From: Pseudomonadota bacterium | GTDB taxonomy: Bacteria; Pseudomonadota; Alphaproteobacteria; Rhizobiales; Devosiaceae | DNA length: 7,357 bases | Direction of reading: 5' to 3' | NCBI GenBank assembly: GCA_023387585.1 | Contig: JAEWHZ010000181.1 | Span: forward strand, 1-7,357 | Shown here: one piece after another, positions 1 through 6,085 of the stretch | Position numbering within the stretch: position 1 is the stretch's first letter | Layout of the letters: each line of letters begins with the position of its first letter | Program-made: the position numbers and the translations under genes | The notes under the pieces: model-generated | Database searches by the model: none | Told to the model about the DNA's origin: nothing | What the model saw: the letters and a program-made list of their open reading frames with translations, nothing else

Positions 1-23
1 CAGGCCAAGTAGACCATTCCGCA

Positions 24-1094
24 GTGACCGGGCAAGCCACAGTCCTCGGCATCGAGACCAGCTGCGACGAAACGGCCGCGGCGGTGGTGGTGCGTTCGCC
101 CGACGGATCGGGCCGCATCGTGTCCAATTTGGTGCGCAGCCAGATCGAGGAGCACGCGCCCTTCGGTGGCGTGGTGCCCGAGCTCGCGGCGCGGGCCCAT
201 CTCGTCCATCTCGACGCCATCATCGAGCGGGCGCTGGACGAGGCCGGCATGGCCTATGCCGATCTCGACGCGGTGGCCGCCACGGCCGGGCCGGGGCTGA
301 TCGGCGGCGTGCTGGTCGGGCTCACCACGGCCAAGGGGCTGGCCATGGCGCTGGGAAAACCGCTGGTCGCGGTCAACCATCTCGAGGCGCATGCGCTGAC
401 CGCGCGGCTCACCGACGGCATCGGCTTCCCCTATCTCTTGCTGCTGGTCTCGGGCGGGCACAGCCAGATCGTGCTGGTGCGGGGCCTGGGCGATTACCAG
501 CGCTGGGGCTCGACCATAGACGATGCGCTGGGCGAGGCCTTCGACAAGACCGCCAAGCTGTTGAGCCTTTCGCATCCCGGCGGCCCGGCGGTGGAGCGGG
601 CGGCGCGCGATGGGGATGCATCGCGGTTTCGCTTTCCGCGCCCGCTGCTCGACCGGCCGGGTTTCGATTTTTCCTTTTCCGGGCTCAAGACGGCGGTGCG
701 GCTGGCGGCCGAGGCGGCGGCGCCCCTGTCGGACGCCGATGTCGCGGATATCTGCGCCGGCTTTCAGGCGGCGATCGTCGCCATCCTGTCGCAGCGCGTC
801 GATGCGGCGCTGGCGCGGTTTGCCGAAAAATTTCCGCACATCGACCAGCCGACCCTGGTGGTCGCCGGCGGGGTCGCCGCCAACAAGGCGATCGGTGCGG
901 CGCTGGCCGATGTCGCTGCGGACCGGAACGCGCGCCTCGTCGTGCCGCCCATGTATCTGTGCACCGACAATGGCGCCATGGTCGCCTGGGCCGGCGCCGA
1001 GCGGCTGGCCGCCGGTATTCTGGACGGTCTCGACGTCATGGCGCGGCCGCGCTGGCCGCTGGACGAGCTCGGTGGCGTGCATGCCGGGGCTTGA
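24..1094 (+). CDS. tsaD: tRNA N6-adenosine threonylcarbamoyltransferase TsaD
   Basis: TsaD transfers the threonylcarbamoyl group from threonylcarbamoyl-AMP to A37 of ANN-decoding tRNAs, giving t6A, working with TsaB and TsaE in the cytoplasm (family knowledge). The 356-residue product is full length for this Kae1/Qri7/TsaD family. Visible motifs are GIETSCDET (residues 9-17), the metal-binding NHLEAH (118-123, H119 and H123), SGGHSQ (143-148), DDALGEAFDK (166-175), FSFSGLKTA (217-225), AGGVAAN (281-287) and CTDNGAM (313-319, metal ligand D315). The GTG start is the only plausible initiator before the first motif. No clear Shine-Dalgarno precedes it, and the frame stays open to the window edge, so a start further left is not excluded. 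The stop lies inside the start of gpsA, which suggests translational coupling. Identity is very secure; the exact N-terminus is less so. Confidence 0.97.
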   Translation: MTGQATVLGIETSCDETAAAVVVRSPDGSGRIVSNLVRSQIEEHAPFGGVVPELAARAHLVHLDAIIERALDEAGMAYADLDAVAATAGPGLIGGVLVGLTTAKGLAMALGKPLVAVNHLEAHALTARLTDGIGFPYLLLLVSGGHSQIVLVRGLGDYQRWGSTIDDALGEAFDKTAKLLSLSHPGGPAVERAARDGDASRFRFPRPLLDRPGFDFSFSGLKTAVRLAAEAAAPLSDADVADICAGFQAAIVAILSQRVDAALARFAEKFPHIDQPTLVVAGGVAANKAIGAALADVAADRNARLVVPPMYLCTDNGAMVAWAGAERLAAGILDGLDVMARPRWPLDELGGVHAGA

Positions 1095-2070
1095 GCACAT
1101 CGCCGTGATCGGCGGTGGCGCCTGGGGCACGGCGCTGGCCCATGCCGCCCGCCTCGCCGGCCGCCGGGTCACGCTGGTGGCGCGCGATGCGGCGCTGGTC
1201 GAGGAGATTCGCACCCGGCACAGCAATCGCCGCTACCTGCCCGGCGTCACGCTCGATCCGGGCCTCGCCGCCGCCACCGAATTGCCGGCCGCCGATGCCG
1301 TCATCCTCGCCGTGCCGGCCCAGGCCAGCCGGCAGGCGCTGCAAGCGCTGGGGGAAGGTTCGCTGAGCGGCCTGCCGGTCGTCCTCACCGCCAAGGGGCT
1401 CGAAGCCGGTACGCTCCGGCGCCAGAGCGAGATCCTTGCCGAATGCGCCCCCGGCGCCGTGCCTTTCGTGCTGTCCGGCCCCAGCTTCGCCGCCGATGTG
1501 GCGCAGGGCCGGCCGACCGCCGTCACCTTGGCCGGTGCCAGCATCGGGGCGGCCGATGCCGTCTCCGCCGCTCTCGCCGGCCCGAGCCTGCGGCTCTACG
1601 CTTCGGCCGATCTGGTCGGCGTCGAGCTCGCCGGCGCGCTCAAGAACGTCTATGCGCTGGCCTGCGGCGCCGTCGAAGGGGCCGGGCTCGGGCTCTCCGC
1701 CCGCTCGGCGCTGATCGCCCGCGCCCATGCCGAGCTGGCGCGCATGGTCGCTGCGCTCGGTGGCGAGGCGGCGACGCTGTCGGGTCTTGCCGGCATCGGC
1801 GATCTGACGCTGAGCTGCACCAGCCCGCAATCGCGTAATTACAGCTTTGGCATGGCGCTCGGCGCCGGTCGCAGCCTTGCCGAGCTGACCGCCCGGGGCC
1901 ACGCGCTGGCCGAGGGCGTTCCCACCACCCCGGTGGCGCGCGGGCTCGCGCAGAAGGCCGGGGTCGAAATGCCGCTCGTCGAAGCGGTTGCCGCGCTGCT
2001 CGAAGGCAGCCATTCCATCACCGATATCGTTGCGGGCCTGATGTCGCGCCCGCTCAAGAGGGAGACGTAA
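1081..2070 (+). CDS. gpsA: NAD(P)H-dependent glycerol-3-phosphate dehydrogenase GpsA
   Basis: GpsA reduces dihydroxyacetone phosphate to sn-glycerol-3-phosphate, the backbone for phospholipid synthesis, in the cytoplasm. The 329-residue product has the usual family length. The N-terminal Rossmann domain opens with GGGAWGTA (residues 11-18), followed by VPAQA (78-82), TAKGLE (103-108) and LSGPSFA (131-137). The C-terminal helical domain carries the catalytic-lysine segment GALKNVYA (185-192, K188), AGIGDLTLSC (237-246), the conserved SRN (251-253) and AEGVPTT (277-283). The frame is open far upstream inside tsaD, but ATG 1081 is chosen because it sits ten residues before the dinucleotide-binding loop and has a GGTGG five bases upstream (1071-1075). 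It overlaps the tsaD end by 14 bases, and the next gene starts two bases after its stop. No key residue is missing. Confidence 0.97.
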   Translation: MPGLEHIAVIGGGAWGTALAHAARLAGRRVTLVARDAALVEEIRTRHSNRRYLPGVTLDPGLAAATELPAADAVILAVPAQASRQALQALGEGSLSGLPVVLTAKGLEAGTLRRQSEILAECAPGAVPFVLSGPSFAADVAQGRPTAVTLAGASIGAADAVSAALAGPSLRLYASADLVGVELAGALKNVYALACGAVEGAGLGLSARSALIARAHAELARMVAALGGEAATLSGLAGIGDLTLSCTSPQSRNYSFGMALGAGRSLAELTARGHALAEGVPTTPVARGLAQKAGVEMPLVEAVAALLEGSHSITDIVAGLMSRPLKRET

Positions 2071-2072
2071 AA

Positions 2073-2360
2073 ATGCTTTTCGCCCTGATCGCCGAAGACA
2101 CCTCCGATCCGCAGAAGCGCCTCGATGCACGCGCCGATCATCTAAAGCACCTCGAAAGCCTCGGCGACCGCGTGGTGCTGGCCGGCCCGTTCTCCTCGAA
2201 GGAAGGCGTGATGAACGGCAGCTTCATGGTCATCGAGGCCGACAGTTTCGAAGAGGCCGAAGCGCTTTACAAGCAGGACCCCTTCATGCAGCGCGGCGTC
2301 TTCGCCTCGTTCAGCATCCGCCCCTGGAAGCTGTCGATCAACAACACCGCCGGCCGCTGA
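2073..2360 (+). CDS. YciI family protein
   Basis: This 95-residue product has the ferredoxin-like YciI fold signature. It has an N-terminal beta strand (residues 2-8), a helix carrying the conserved His (ADHLKHLESLGDR, H23), AGPF (37-40), the glycine-serine turn and strand NGSFMVIEAD (48-57), a helix with the DPF motif (D69-F71), and a C-terminal strand ending RPWK (83-86). H23 and D69 are the likely pocket residues. The physiological reaction of stand-alone YciI proteins is not established. The family is distantly related to muconolactone isomerase-like and chlorite-dismutase-like alpha-beta barrels, and members are often annotated only as YCII-related. The start is firm: an AGAGGGAG Shine-Dalgarno (2057-2064) lies eight bases upstream and overlaps the gpsA end. 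The EVE-domain gene begins three bases after its stop, so the two are probably co-translated. Confidence 0.9.
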   Translation: MLFALIAEDTSDPQKRLDARADHLKHLESLGDRVVLAGPFSSKEGVMNGSFMVIEADSFEEAEALYKQDPFMQRGVFASFSIRPWKLSINNTAGR

Positions 2361-2363
2361 GCC

Positions 2364-2792
2364 ATGGCCTACTGGCTGATGAAGTCGGAGCCGGACGTCT
2401 TCTCCTATGACGATCTGGCGAAGAAGAAATCGCCCGAGGAATGGACCGGGGTGCGCAACTACGCGGCGCGCAACCACATGAAATCCATGCAGCCCGGCGA
2501 GAAATTCTTTTTCTACCACTCCAATATCGGCAAGGCGGTGGTCGGCATCGGCCGCATCGTCAATGCGGCGCATCCCGATTCCACGGCCGAGCTCAAGAAC
2601 GGCAAGGTGGTGTGGGAATGCGTCGACGTCGAAGCCGTGCGCCCCTTCGGGCGCCCGGTCACGCTCGACGAGGTCAAGACCGTCAAGGGCTTGGAGGAGA
2701 TGGCGCTGGTGAAATTCTCGCGCCTGTCGGTGCAGCCGGTGACCGAGGCCGAATGGAAGATCGTGTGCGAGCTCGGGGGCGTCGACCCCTGA
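2364..2792 (+). CDS. EVE domain-containing protein (Thy28-like)
   Basis: The 142-residue product is essentially a single EVE domain, a PUA-like fold named after PDB entry 2EVE and related to human THYN1/Thy28. Diagnostic blocks are YWLMKSEP (residues 3-10), the EEWTGVRNYAARNHM stretch (25-39), the GEKFFFYHSN strand and loop (45-54), VVGIGRIV (59-66) and the HPD motif (70-72). The YHSN and WTGVRNY segments line the pocket that in this superfamily is proposed to hold a modified base. EVE domains are predicted or shown to recognise modified nucleotides in DNA or RNA, but the ligand of this stand-alone form is not known to me. There is no fused nuclease or helicase domain, so a housekeeping role is more likely than restriction. 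It has no evident Shine-Dalgarno of its own and follows the YciI gene by three bases, consistent with coupling. It is the last gene of the plus-strand arm. Confidence 0.93.
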   Translation: MAYWLMKSEPDVFSYDDLAKKKSPEEWTGVRNYAARNHMKSMQPGEKFFFYHSNIGKAVVGIGRIVNAAHPDSTAELKNGKVVWECVDVEAVRPFGRPVTLDEVKTVKGLEEMALVKFSRLSVQPVTEAEWKIVCELGGVDP

Positions 2793-2798
2793 GCCAGA

Positions 2799-2843
2799 GC
2801 GTTTCCAGCAAAAGTGGCTCCCACTTTTGCGGTTCGGAAGCGC
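2799..2843. repeat. Long imperfect palindrome at the convergent gene junction
   Basis: A perfect 10-base inverted repeat, GCAAAAGTGG at 2808-2817 and CCACTTTTGC at 2821-2830, encloses a three-base loop (CTC). It is flanked by an outer pair, GCGTTTCC (2799-2806) and GGAAGCGC (2836-2843), which pair with one G-T wobble across a small internal loop. Transcribed from either side it would form a strong hairpin. It fills most of the 66 bases between the converging EVE and yciB genes. The style, an AGAGCGTTTCC start, AAAGTGG arms and a GGAAGCGCGACAA continuation, resembles dispersed intergenic palindromes I associate with Rhizobiales genomes. Copy number cannot be seen here. It may also act as a bidirectional terminator, though no T-run follows the stem on either strand. 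Confidence 0.75.
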
Positions 2844-2858
2844 GACAAATCAAGGACT

Positions 2859-3488
2859 CTAACCTTCTGCGGCGGCCGATTCGCTCTCGGGCTGCGGTGC
2901 GTATTTGGTCAGCACCGGCAGTTGCAGCATCGAGAACACCACGGTGAGCGGCATGATGCCCCACACCTTGAAGGCCACCCAGAAATCGGTCGAGAATCCG
3001 CGCCAGACGATCTCGTTGAGCGCGGCGAGCACGAAGAAGAACAGGCCCCAGCGCAGCGTCAGGACGAACCAGCCCCTGGGCTCGAGCTTGTAGACGTCGC
3101 CGAACACGTAGCGCAGCAGCGACTGGCCGAACACCAGCCCGCCGAGCAGCACCGAGCCGAACAGGACGTTTGTGATGGTCGGCTTCATCTTGATGAAGGT
3201 GTCGTCCATCAGCCACAAGGTCAGCCCGCCGAAGATCAGCACCACCACGGCGGTGACCAGCGGCATCACCGCGATCTTCTTGAGCAGCAACCAGCTCAGC
3301 GCCAGCGACAGCGCCATGGCGCCCATGAACCAGGCGGTGGCGGTGAAGATCTCGGCGCGGGCGTTCATGATGAAGAACACCACCAGCGGGCCCAGCTCGA
3401 GGGTGAGCTTGATGAGCTGTGGGCGCAGCTCGTTCCAGTCGACCTCGGCTTCGGTCTTTTCGTTCATGTTGGGCGCTGCGTCGTTCAT
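2859..3488 (-). CDS. yciB: Inner-membrane septation protein A / YciB family
   Basis: The 209-residue product is a polytopic inner-membrane protein of the YciB (IspZ, intracellular septation protein A) family. Family members are implicated in envelope integrity and in contacts with elongation and division machinery, but the molecular activity is unknown. Hydrophobic segments lie near residues 30-42, 48-68, 73-93, 108-121, 143-158 and 174-191. Family-typical blocks are ELGPLVVFF (31-39), DDTFIKMKPT (95-104), RGW (138-140), the RW..FF..LA.LNE stretch (146-159), VWRGFSTDFW (161-170) and QLPVLTKY (189-196). The cytoplasmic N-terminus is about 25 residues long and acidic. A GAGG four bases upstream (plus-strand 3493-3496) favours this ATG over M8. 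It is the last gene of the minus-strand arm, 80 bases after ftsY, and may be read through from ftsY or have its own promoter. The name should not be read as a proven function. Confidence 0.92.
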   Translation of the reverse strand: MNDAAPNMNEKTEAEVDWNELRPQLIKLTLELGPLVVFFIMNARAEIFTATAWFMGAMALSLALSWLLLKKIAVMPLVTAVVVLIFGGLTLWLMDDTFIKMKPTITNVLFGSVLLGGLVFGQSLLRYVFGDVYKLEPRGWFVLTLRWGLFFFVLAALNEIVWRGFSTDFWVAFKVWGIMPLTVVFSMLQLPVLTKYAPQPESESAAAEG

Positions 3489-3555
3489 CTGGCCTCGACT
3501 ATGGGCTGAGGGCGGGCGGGCCGCAATCCCGGCGGGCTAATTCATAAGCATGATC

Positions 3556-3576
3556 AAAAAGCGGCGGCTCACCGCT
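3556..3576 (-). terminator. Weak terminator-like hairpin at the ftsY stop
   Basis: On the minus strand AGCGG (3576-3572) can pair with CCGCT (3564-3560) across a seven-base loop that contains the ftsY stop codon, and a run of four further T (3559-3556) follows directly. The stem is only five base pairs, six if a G-T pair is allowed, so at most it would give partial termination before yciB. The rest of the 80-base gap (3489-3555) holds no clear feature beyond the yciB ribosome-binding GAGG. The T-run and position support it; the short stem argues against it. Confidence 0.3.
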
Positions 3577-4795
3577 CGGCCTCGCCGGCGATGGCCTGGG
3601 CGAAGTCGCGCGCGGCAAAGGGTTGCAGGTCCTCCACCCCCTCGCCGACGCCGATGAAATGCACCGGCAGCCCGAACTTTCTGGCGATGGCGACCAGGAT
3701 GCCGCCGCGCGCCGTGCCGTCGAGCTTGGTCATCACCAGCCCGGTCACCCCGGCGCGCTTTTCGAAAATCTCCACCTGATTCAAGGCGTTCTGGCCGGTG
3801 GTGGCATCGAGCGTCAAGAGCGTCGCATGCGGTGCCTCAGGCATCTGGCGGCGGATGACGCGCACGATCTTTTCCAGCTCGCCCATCAGCTCGTCGCGGT
3901 TCTGCAAGCGCCCGGCAGTGTCGATGATCAACACGTCGTGACCCCCGGACCGCGCTGCCTCGACCGCATCGAACACCAGCCCGGACGCGTCCGAGCCCGC
4001 CGGCCGCGTCACGATCTCCGAACCGGTGCGATCGGCCCAAACGCCGAGCTGCTCGATCGCGGCAGCGCGAAAGGTGTCGCCGGCGGCCAGCAGCACGCGT
4101 TTTCCTTCACCATGAAGCTTTTGCGCCAGCTTGCCGATGGTGGTGGTCTTGCCCGAGCCGTTGACCCCGACCATCAGGATCACAAAGGGTTTCGCCTCGC
4201 CCACCACCAGCGGCAGCGCCACCGGGTCGAGCACTTTTTCCACCTCGCTCGCCAGCACCGCCCGCACCTCGGCGGCGCTGACGTCGCGCTCATAGCGCTC
4301 GGCGCGCAGCGTATCGGTGATGGCGGTCGCCGTCTCCAGCCCCAGATCGGCACCGATCAATATGTCTTCGAGCTCGTCCAGCGTCGCCGCGTCGAGTTTT
4401 TTGCGCGTGAACAGCCCGCCGATCGAACTCGTGAGCTGGTCGGAGGAGCGTTTCAGCCCGCCCGTCAGCCTTGAGAACCAGTTCCGGCGCCCCGACGGGG
4501 CATTGGGATCGATATCGGGCTGCGGCGCCAGCTCGCCACGTTGCTCGTCCTCGATCTCCTCGACATAGTCCGGCGTCGTTTCCGGCGGTCCGGGCGGCAA
4601 ATCGTCGTCCGGTTCGGGCACGGGTGGCGGCGACGGCGGGGTCGCCGGATCGCTCTCCGGCTCGGGCTTGAAGCGCTCGGGCAGGGGGTCGGCTTGCGGG
4701 GCCGGCTGAAGCGGTTGCGCGGGCGGCGGATCGGCCGGCACCGGGGTCGGCCTGCCGAACAGGCGCTCGAGGAATCCGGGCTTTTTCTCGCTCAT
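3569..4795 (-). CDS. ftsY: Signal recognition particle receptor FtsY
   Basis: FtsY is the SRP receptor GTPase. It docks Ffh-4.5S RNA-ribosome complexes at the inner membrane for co-translational insertion. The 408-residue product has three regions. Residues 1-100 are an acidic, strongly proline-rich A region (31 prolines). Residues 103-200 form the membrane-targeting amphipathic helix (NWFSRLTGGLKR) and the N-domain helical bundle, including LEDILIGADLG (142-152). Residues 203-408 form the G domain with G1 GVNGSGKTT (210-218), the DTFRAAA motif (240-246), G3 DTAGR (292-296), G4 TKLDG (356-360) and GVGE (382-385). All nucleotide-binding motifs are intact. The DTFRAAAIEQL and VNGSGKT forms fit FtsY rather than Ffh, and the Met-rich M domain of Ffh is absent. 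A GGAAAGG five bases upstream of the ATG supports the start. It follows mtaB by 24 bases, so the two are probably co-transcribed. Confidence 0.97.
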   Translation of the reverse strand: MSEKKPGFLERLFGRPTPVPADPPPAQPLQPAPQADPLPERFKPEPESDPATPPSPPPVPEPDDDLPPGPPETTPDYVEEIEDEQRGELAPQPDIDPNAPSGRRNWFSRLTGGLKRSSDQLTSSIGGLFTRKKLDAATLDELEDILIGADLGLETATAITDTLRAERYERDVSAAEVRAVLASEVEKVLDPVALPLVVGEAKPFVILMVGVNGSGKTTTIGKLAQKLHGEGKRVLLAAGDTFRAAAIEQLGVWADRTGSEIVTRPAGSDASGLVFDAVEAARSGGHDVLIIDTAGRLQNRDELMGELEKIVRVIRRQMPEAPHATLLTLDATTGQNALNQVEIFEKRAGVTGLVMTKLDGTARGGILVAIARKFGLPVHFIGVGEGVEDLQPFAARDFAQAIAGEAER

Positions 4796-4819
4796 GCGGG
4801 CCTTTCCACGTCTTCTTGA

Positions 4820-6085
4820 CTATGCGGCGACGCTGATCGCCTCGCCCACCAGCGCCTCGGCGCTGGCGCCCACCACGCGCGCCGGCACGATCTCGCCTTG
4901 TGCGGCGCCGGTGAGGCTGACGGGCATGAAATGTTCGGTGCGCCCCAGCCCGTCGCGCTCCATCAGCACCGATTCCACCGCTCCGATGCGGCTTTGCGCG
5001 AACAGCTCGAGCCGGCGCTTTCCTGCCGCGCGCAGCAGCCTGGCGCGCTCGCGGATCAGCCCGGTATCGAGCTGCGGCATGCGCGCGGCGGGCGTGCCGG
5101 GACGCGGCGAGAAGGGGAAGACGTGCAGATAGGTCAGTTCCGCCGCCTCGACGATCGACAGCGTGTTGGCGAACATGTCTTCCGTTTCGGTGGGGAAGCC
5201 GGCGATCAAATCGGCGCCGAACACCATGTCCGGGCGACGCGCGCGCAGGTTTGCGACGACGTTCAGCGCCTCGTCGCGCCCGTGACGGCGCTTCATACGC
5301 TTCAGGATCATGTCGTCGCCCGCCTGCAGCGACAGGTGCAGATGCGGCATCAACCGGGTTTCGGTTTCTATGGCGTCATAGAGTGCCGCATCCGCCTCGA
5401 TGGAATCGATCGAGGAGATGCGCAGCCGCTCGAGGTCGGGCACGTGTCGCAGGATCGCCTGCACCAGCTTGCCGAGCGTCGCGCTGCCCGGCAGGTCGCC
5501 GCCATAGCTGGTGGTGTCGACGCCGGTCAGCACCACCTCGCGATACCCGTTGCCGACCAGCGTCTTCACCTGCTCGACAACCGCCCCCATCGGCACCGAG
5601 CGCGAGGGCCCGCGGCCATAGGGGATGATGCAGAAAGTGCAGCGGTGGTCGCACCCGTTCTGCACCTGGACGAAGGCCCGCGCGCGGCCGTCGAGCCCGG
5701 CGATCAGGTGACCGGCGGTCTCGGTCACGCTCATGATGTCGTTGACCTGCACCTTGTCGTTCAGCCGCACGCCGAAGGCCATCGGCGCATAGCTTTTTGC
5801 CTCGAGCTTGTCTTCATTGCCGATCACGAGGTCGACCTCGTCCATCTCGGCAAAGCTCGCCGGCTCGGTCTGGGCGGCGCAGCCGGTGACGATGATGCGC
5901 GAATCGGGGTTCTCGCGCCGCGCCTTGCGGATCGCCTGCCTGGCCTGGCGCACCGCCTCGTTGGTCACGGCGCAGGTGTTGACGATGATAGCGTCGTCGA
6001 GCCCGGCCTTCTCGGCCTCGGTGCGTGCCACCTCGCTCTCATAGGCGTTGAGGCGGCAGCCGAATGTCAGCGTCCTGACGCTCAT
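4820..6085 (-). CDS. mtaB: tRNA t6A37 methylthiotransferase MtaB
   Basis: MtaB is a radical-SAM methylthiotransferase that converts t6A37 to ms2t6A37 in tRNA, using two 4Fe-4S clusters. The 421-residue product has an N-terminal UPF0004 domain with cluster cysteines C10 (FGCRLNAYES), C38 (VNTCAVT) and C69 (TGCA). The radical-SAM cluster motif is CDHRCTFC (C145, C149, C152), and a C-terminal TRAM-like region runs from about residue 365. The GCRLNAYES form distinguishes MtaB from MiaB (GCQMN type) and RimO (GCPKN type). The frame extends 15 codons further upstream, but the ATG at 6085 is preferred because it gives the family-typical N-terminus and overlaps the dapF stop as ATGA, a classic coupling arrangement. 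It probably depends on dapF translation, since no clear Shine-Dalgarno precedes it. Subfamily assignment rests on motif form, not on phylogeny. Confidence 0.95.
   Translation of the reverse strand: MSVRTLTFGCRLNAYESEVARTEAEKAGLDDAIIVNTCAVTNEAVRQARQAIRKARRENPDSRIIVTGCAAQTEPASFAEMDEVDLVIGNEDKLEAKSYAPMAFGVRLNDKVQVNDIMSVTETAGHLIAGLDGRARAFVQVQNGCDHRCTFCIIPYGRGPSRSVPMGAVVEQVKTLVGNGYREVVLTGVDTTSYGGDLPGSATLGKLVQAILRHVPDLERLRISSIDSIEADAALYDAIETETRLMPHLHLSLQAGDDMILKRMKRRHGRDEALNVVANLRARRPDMVFGADLIAGFPTETEDMFANTLSIVEAAELTYLHVFPFSPRPGTPAARMPQLDTGLIRERARLLRAAGKRRLELFAQSRIGAVESVLMERDGLGRTEHFMPVSLTGAAQGEIVPARVVGASAEALVGEAISVAA

Noticed and set aside
610..1080. Upstream in-frame extension of gpsA inside tsaD
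   Set aside because: The extension overlaps tsaD by nearly 500 bases and translates to Arg/Pro-rich sequence unlike any GpsA. ATG 1081 gives the normal N-terminus.
1036..2130. A 364-codon open frame on the minus strand opposite gpsA
   Set aside because: It lies wholly antisense to a gene with intact family motifs, and its composition is rich in Arg, Gly, Ala and His as expected from a GC-rich shadow frame. No recognisable domain is present.
2364..2792. EVE-domain gene as part of a modification-dependent restriction or defence system
   Set aside because: There is no fused or adjacent nuclease, McrBC-like GTPase, helicase or methyltransferase, and all neighbours are core housekeeping genes. 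The stand-alone form fits the conserved non-defence EVE group.
2814..3509. A 231-codon plus-strand open frame opposite yciB
   Set aside because: It is antisense to a gene with clear membrane segments, and its Gln/His/Glu-rich composition is the typical mirror of a hydrophobic protein.
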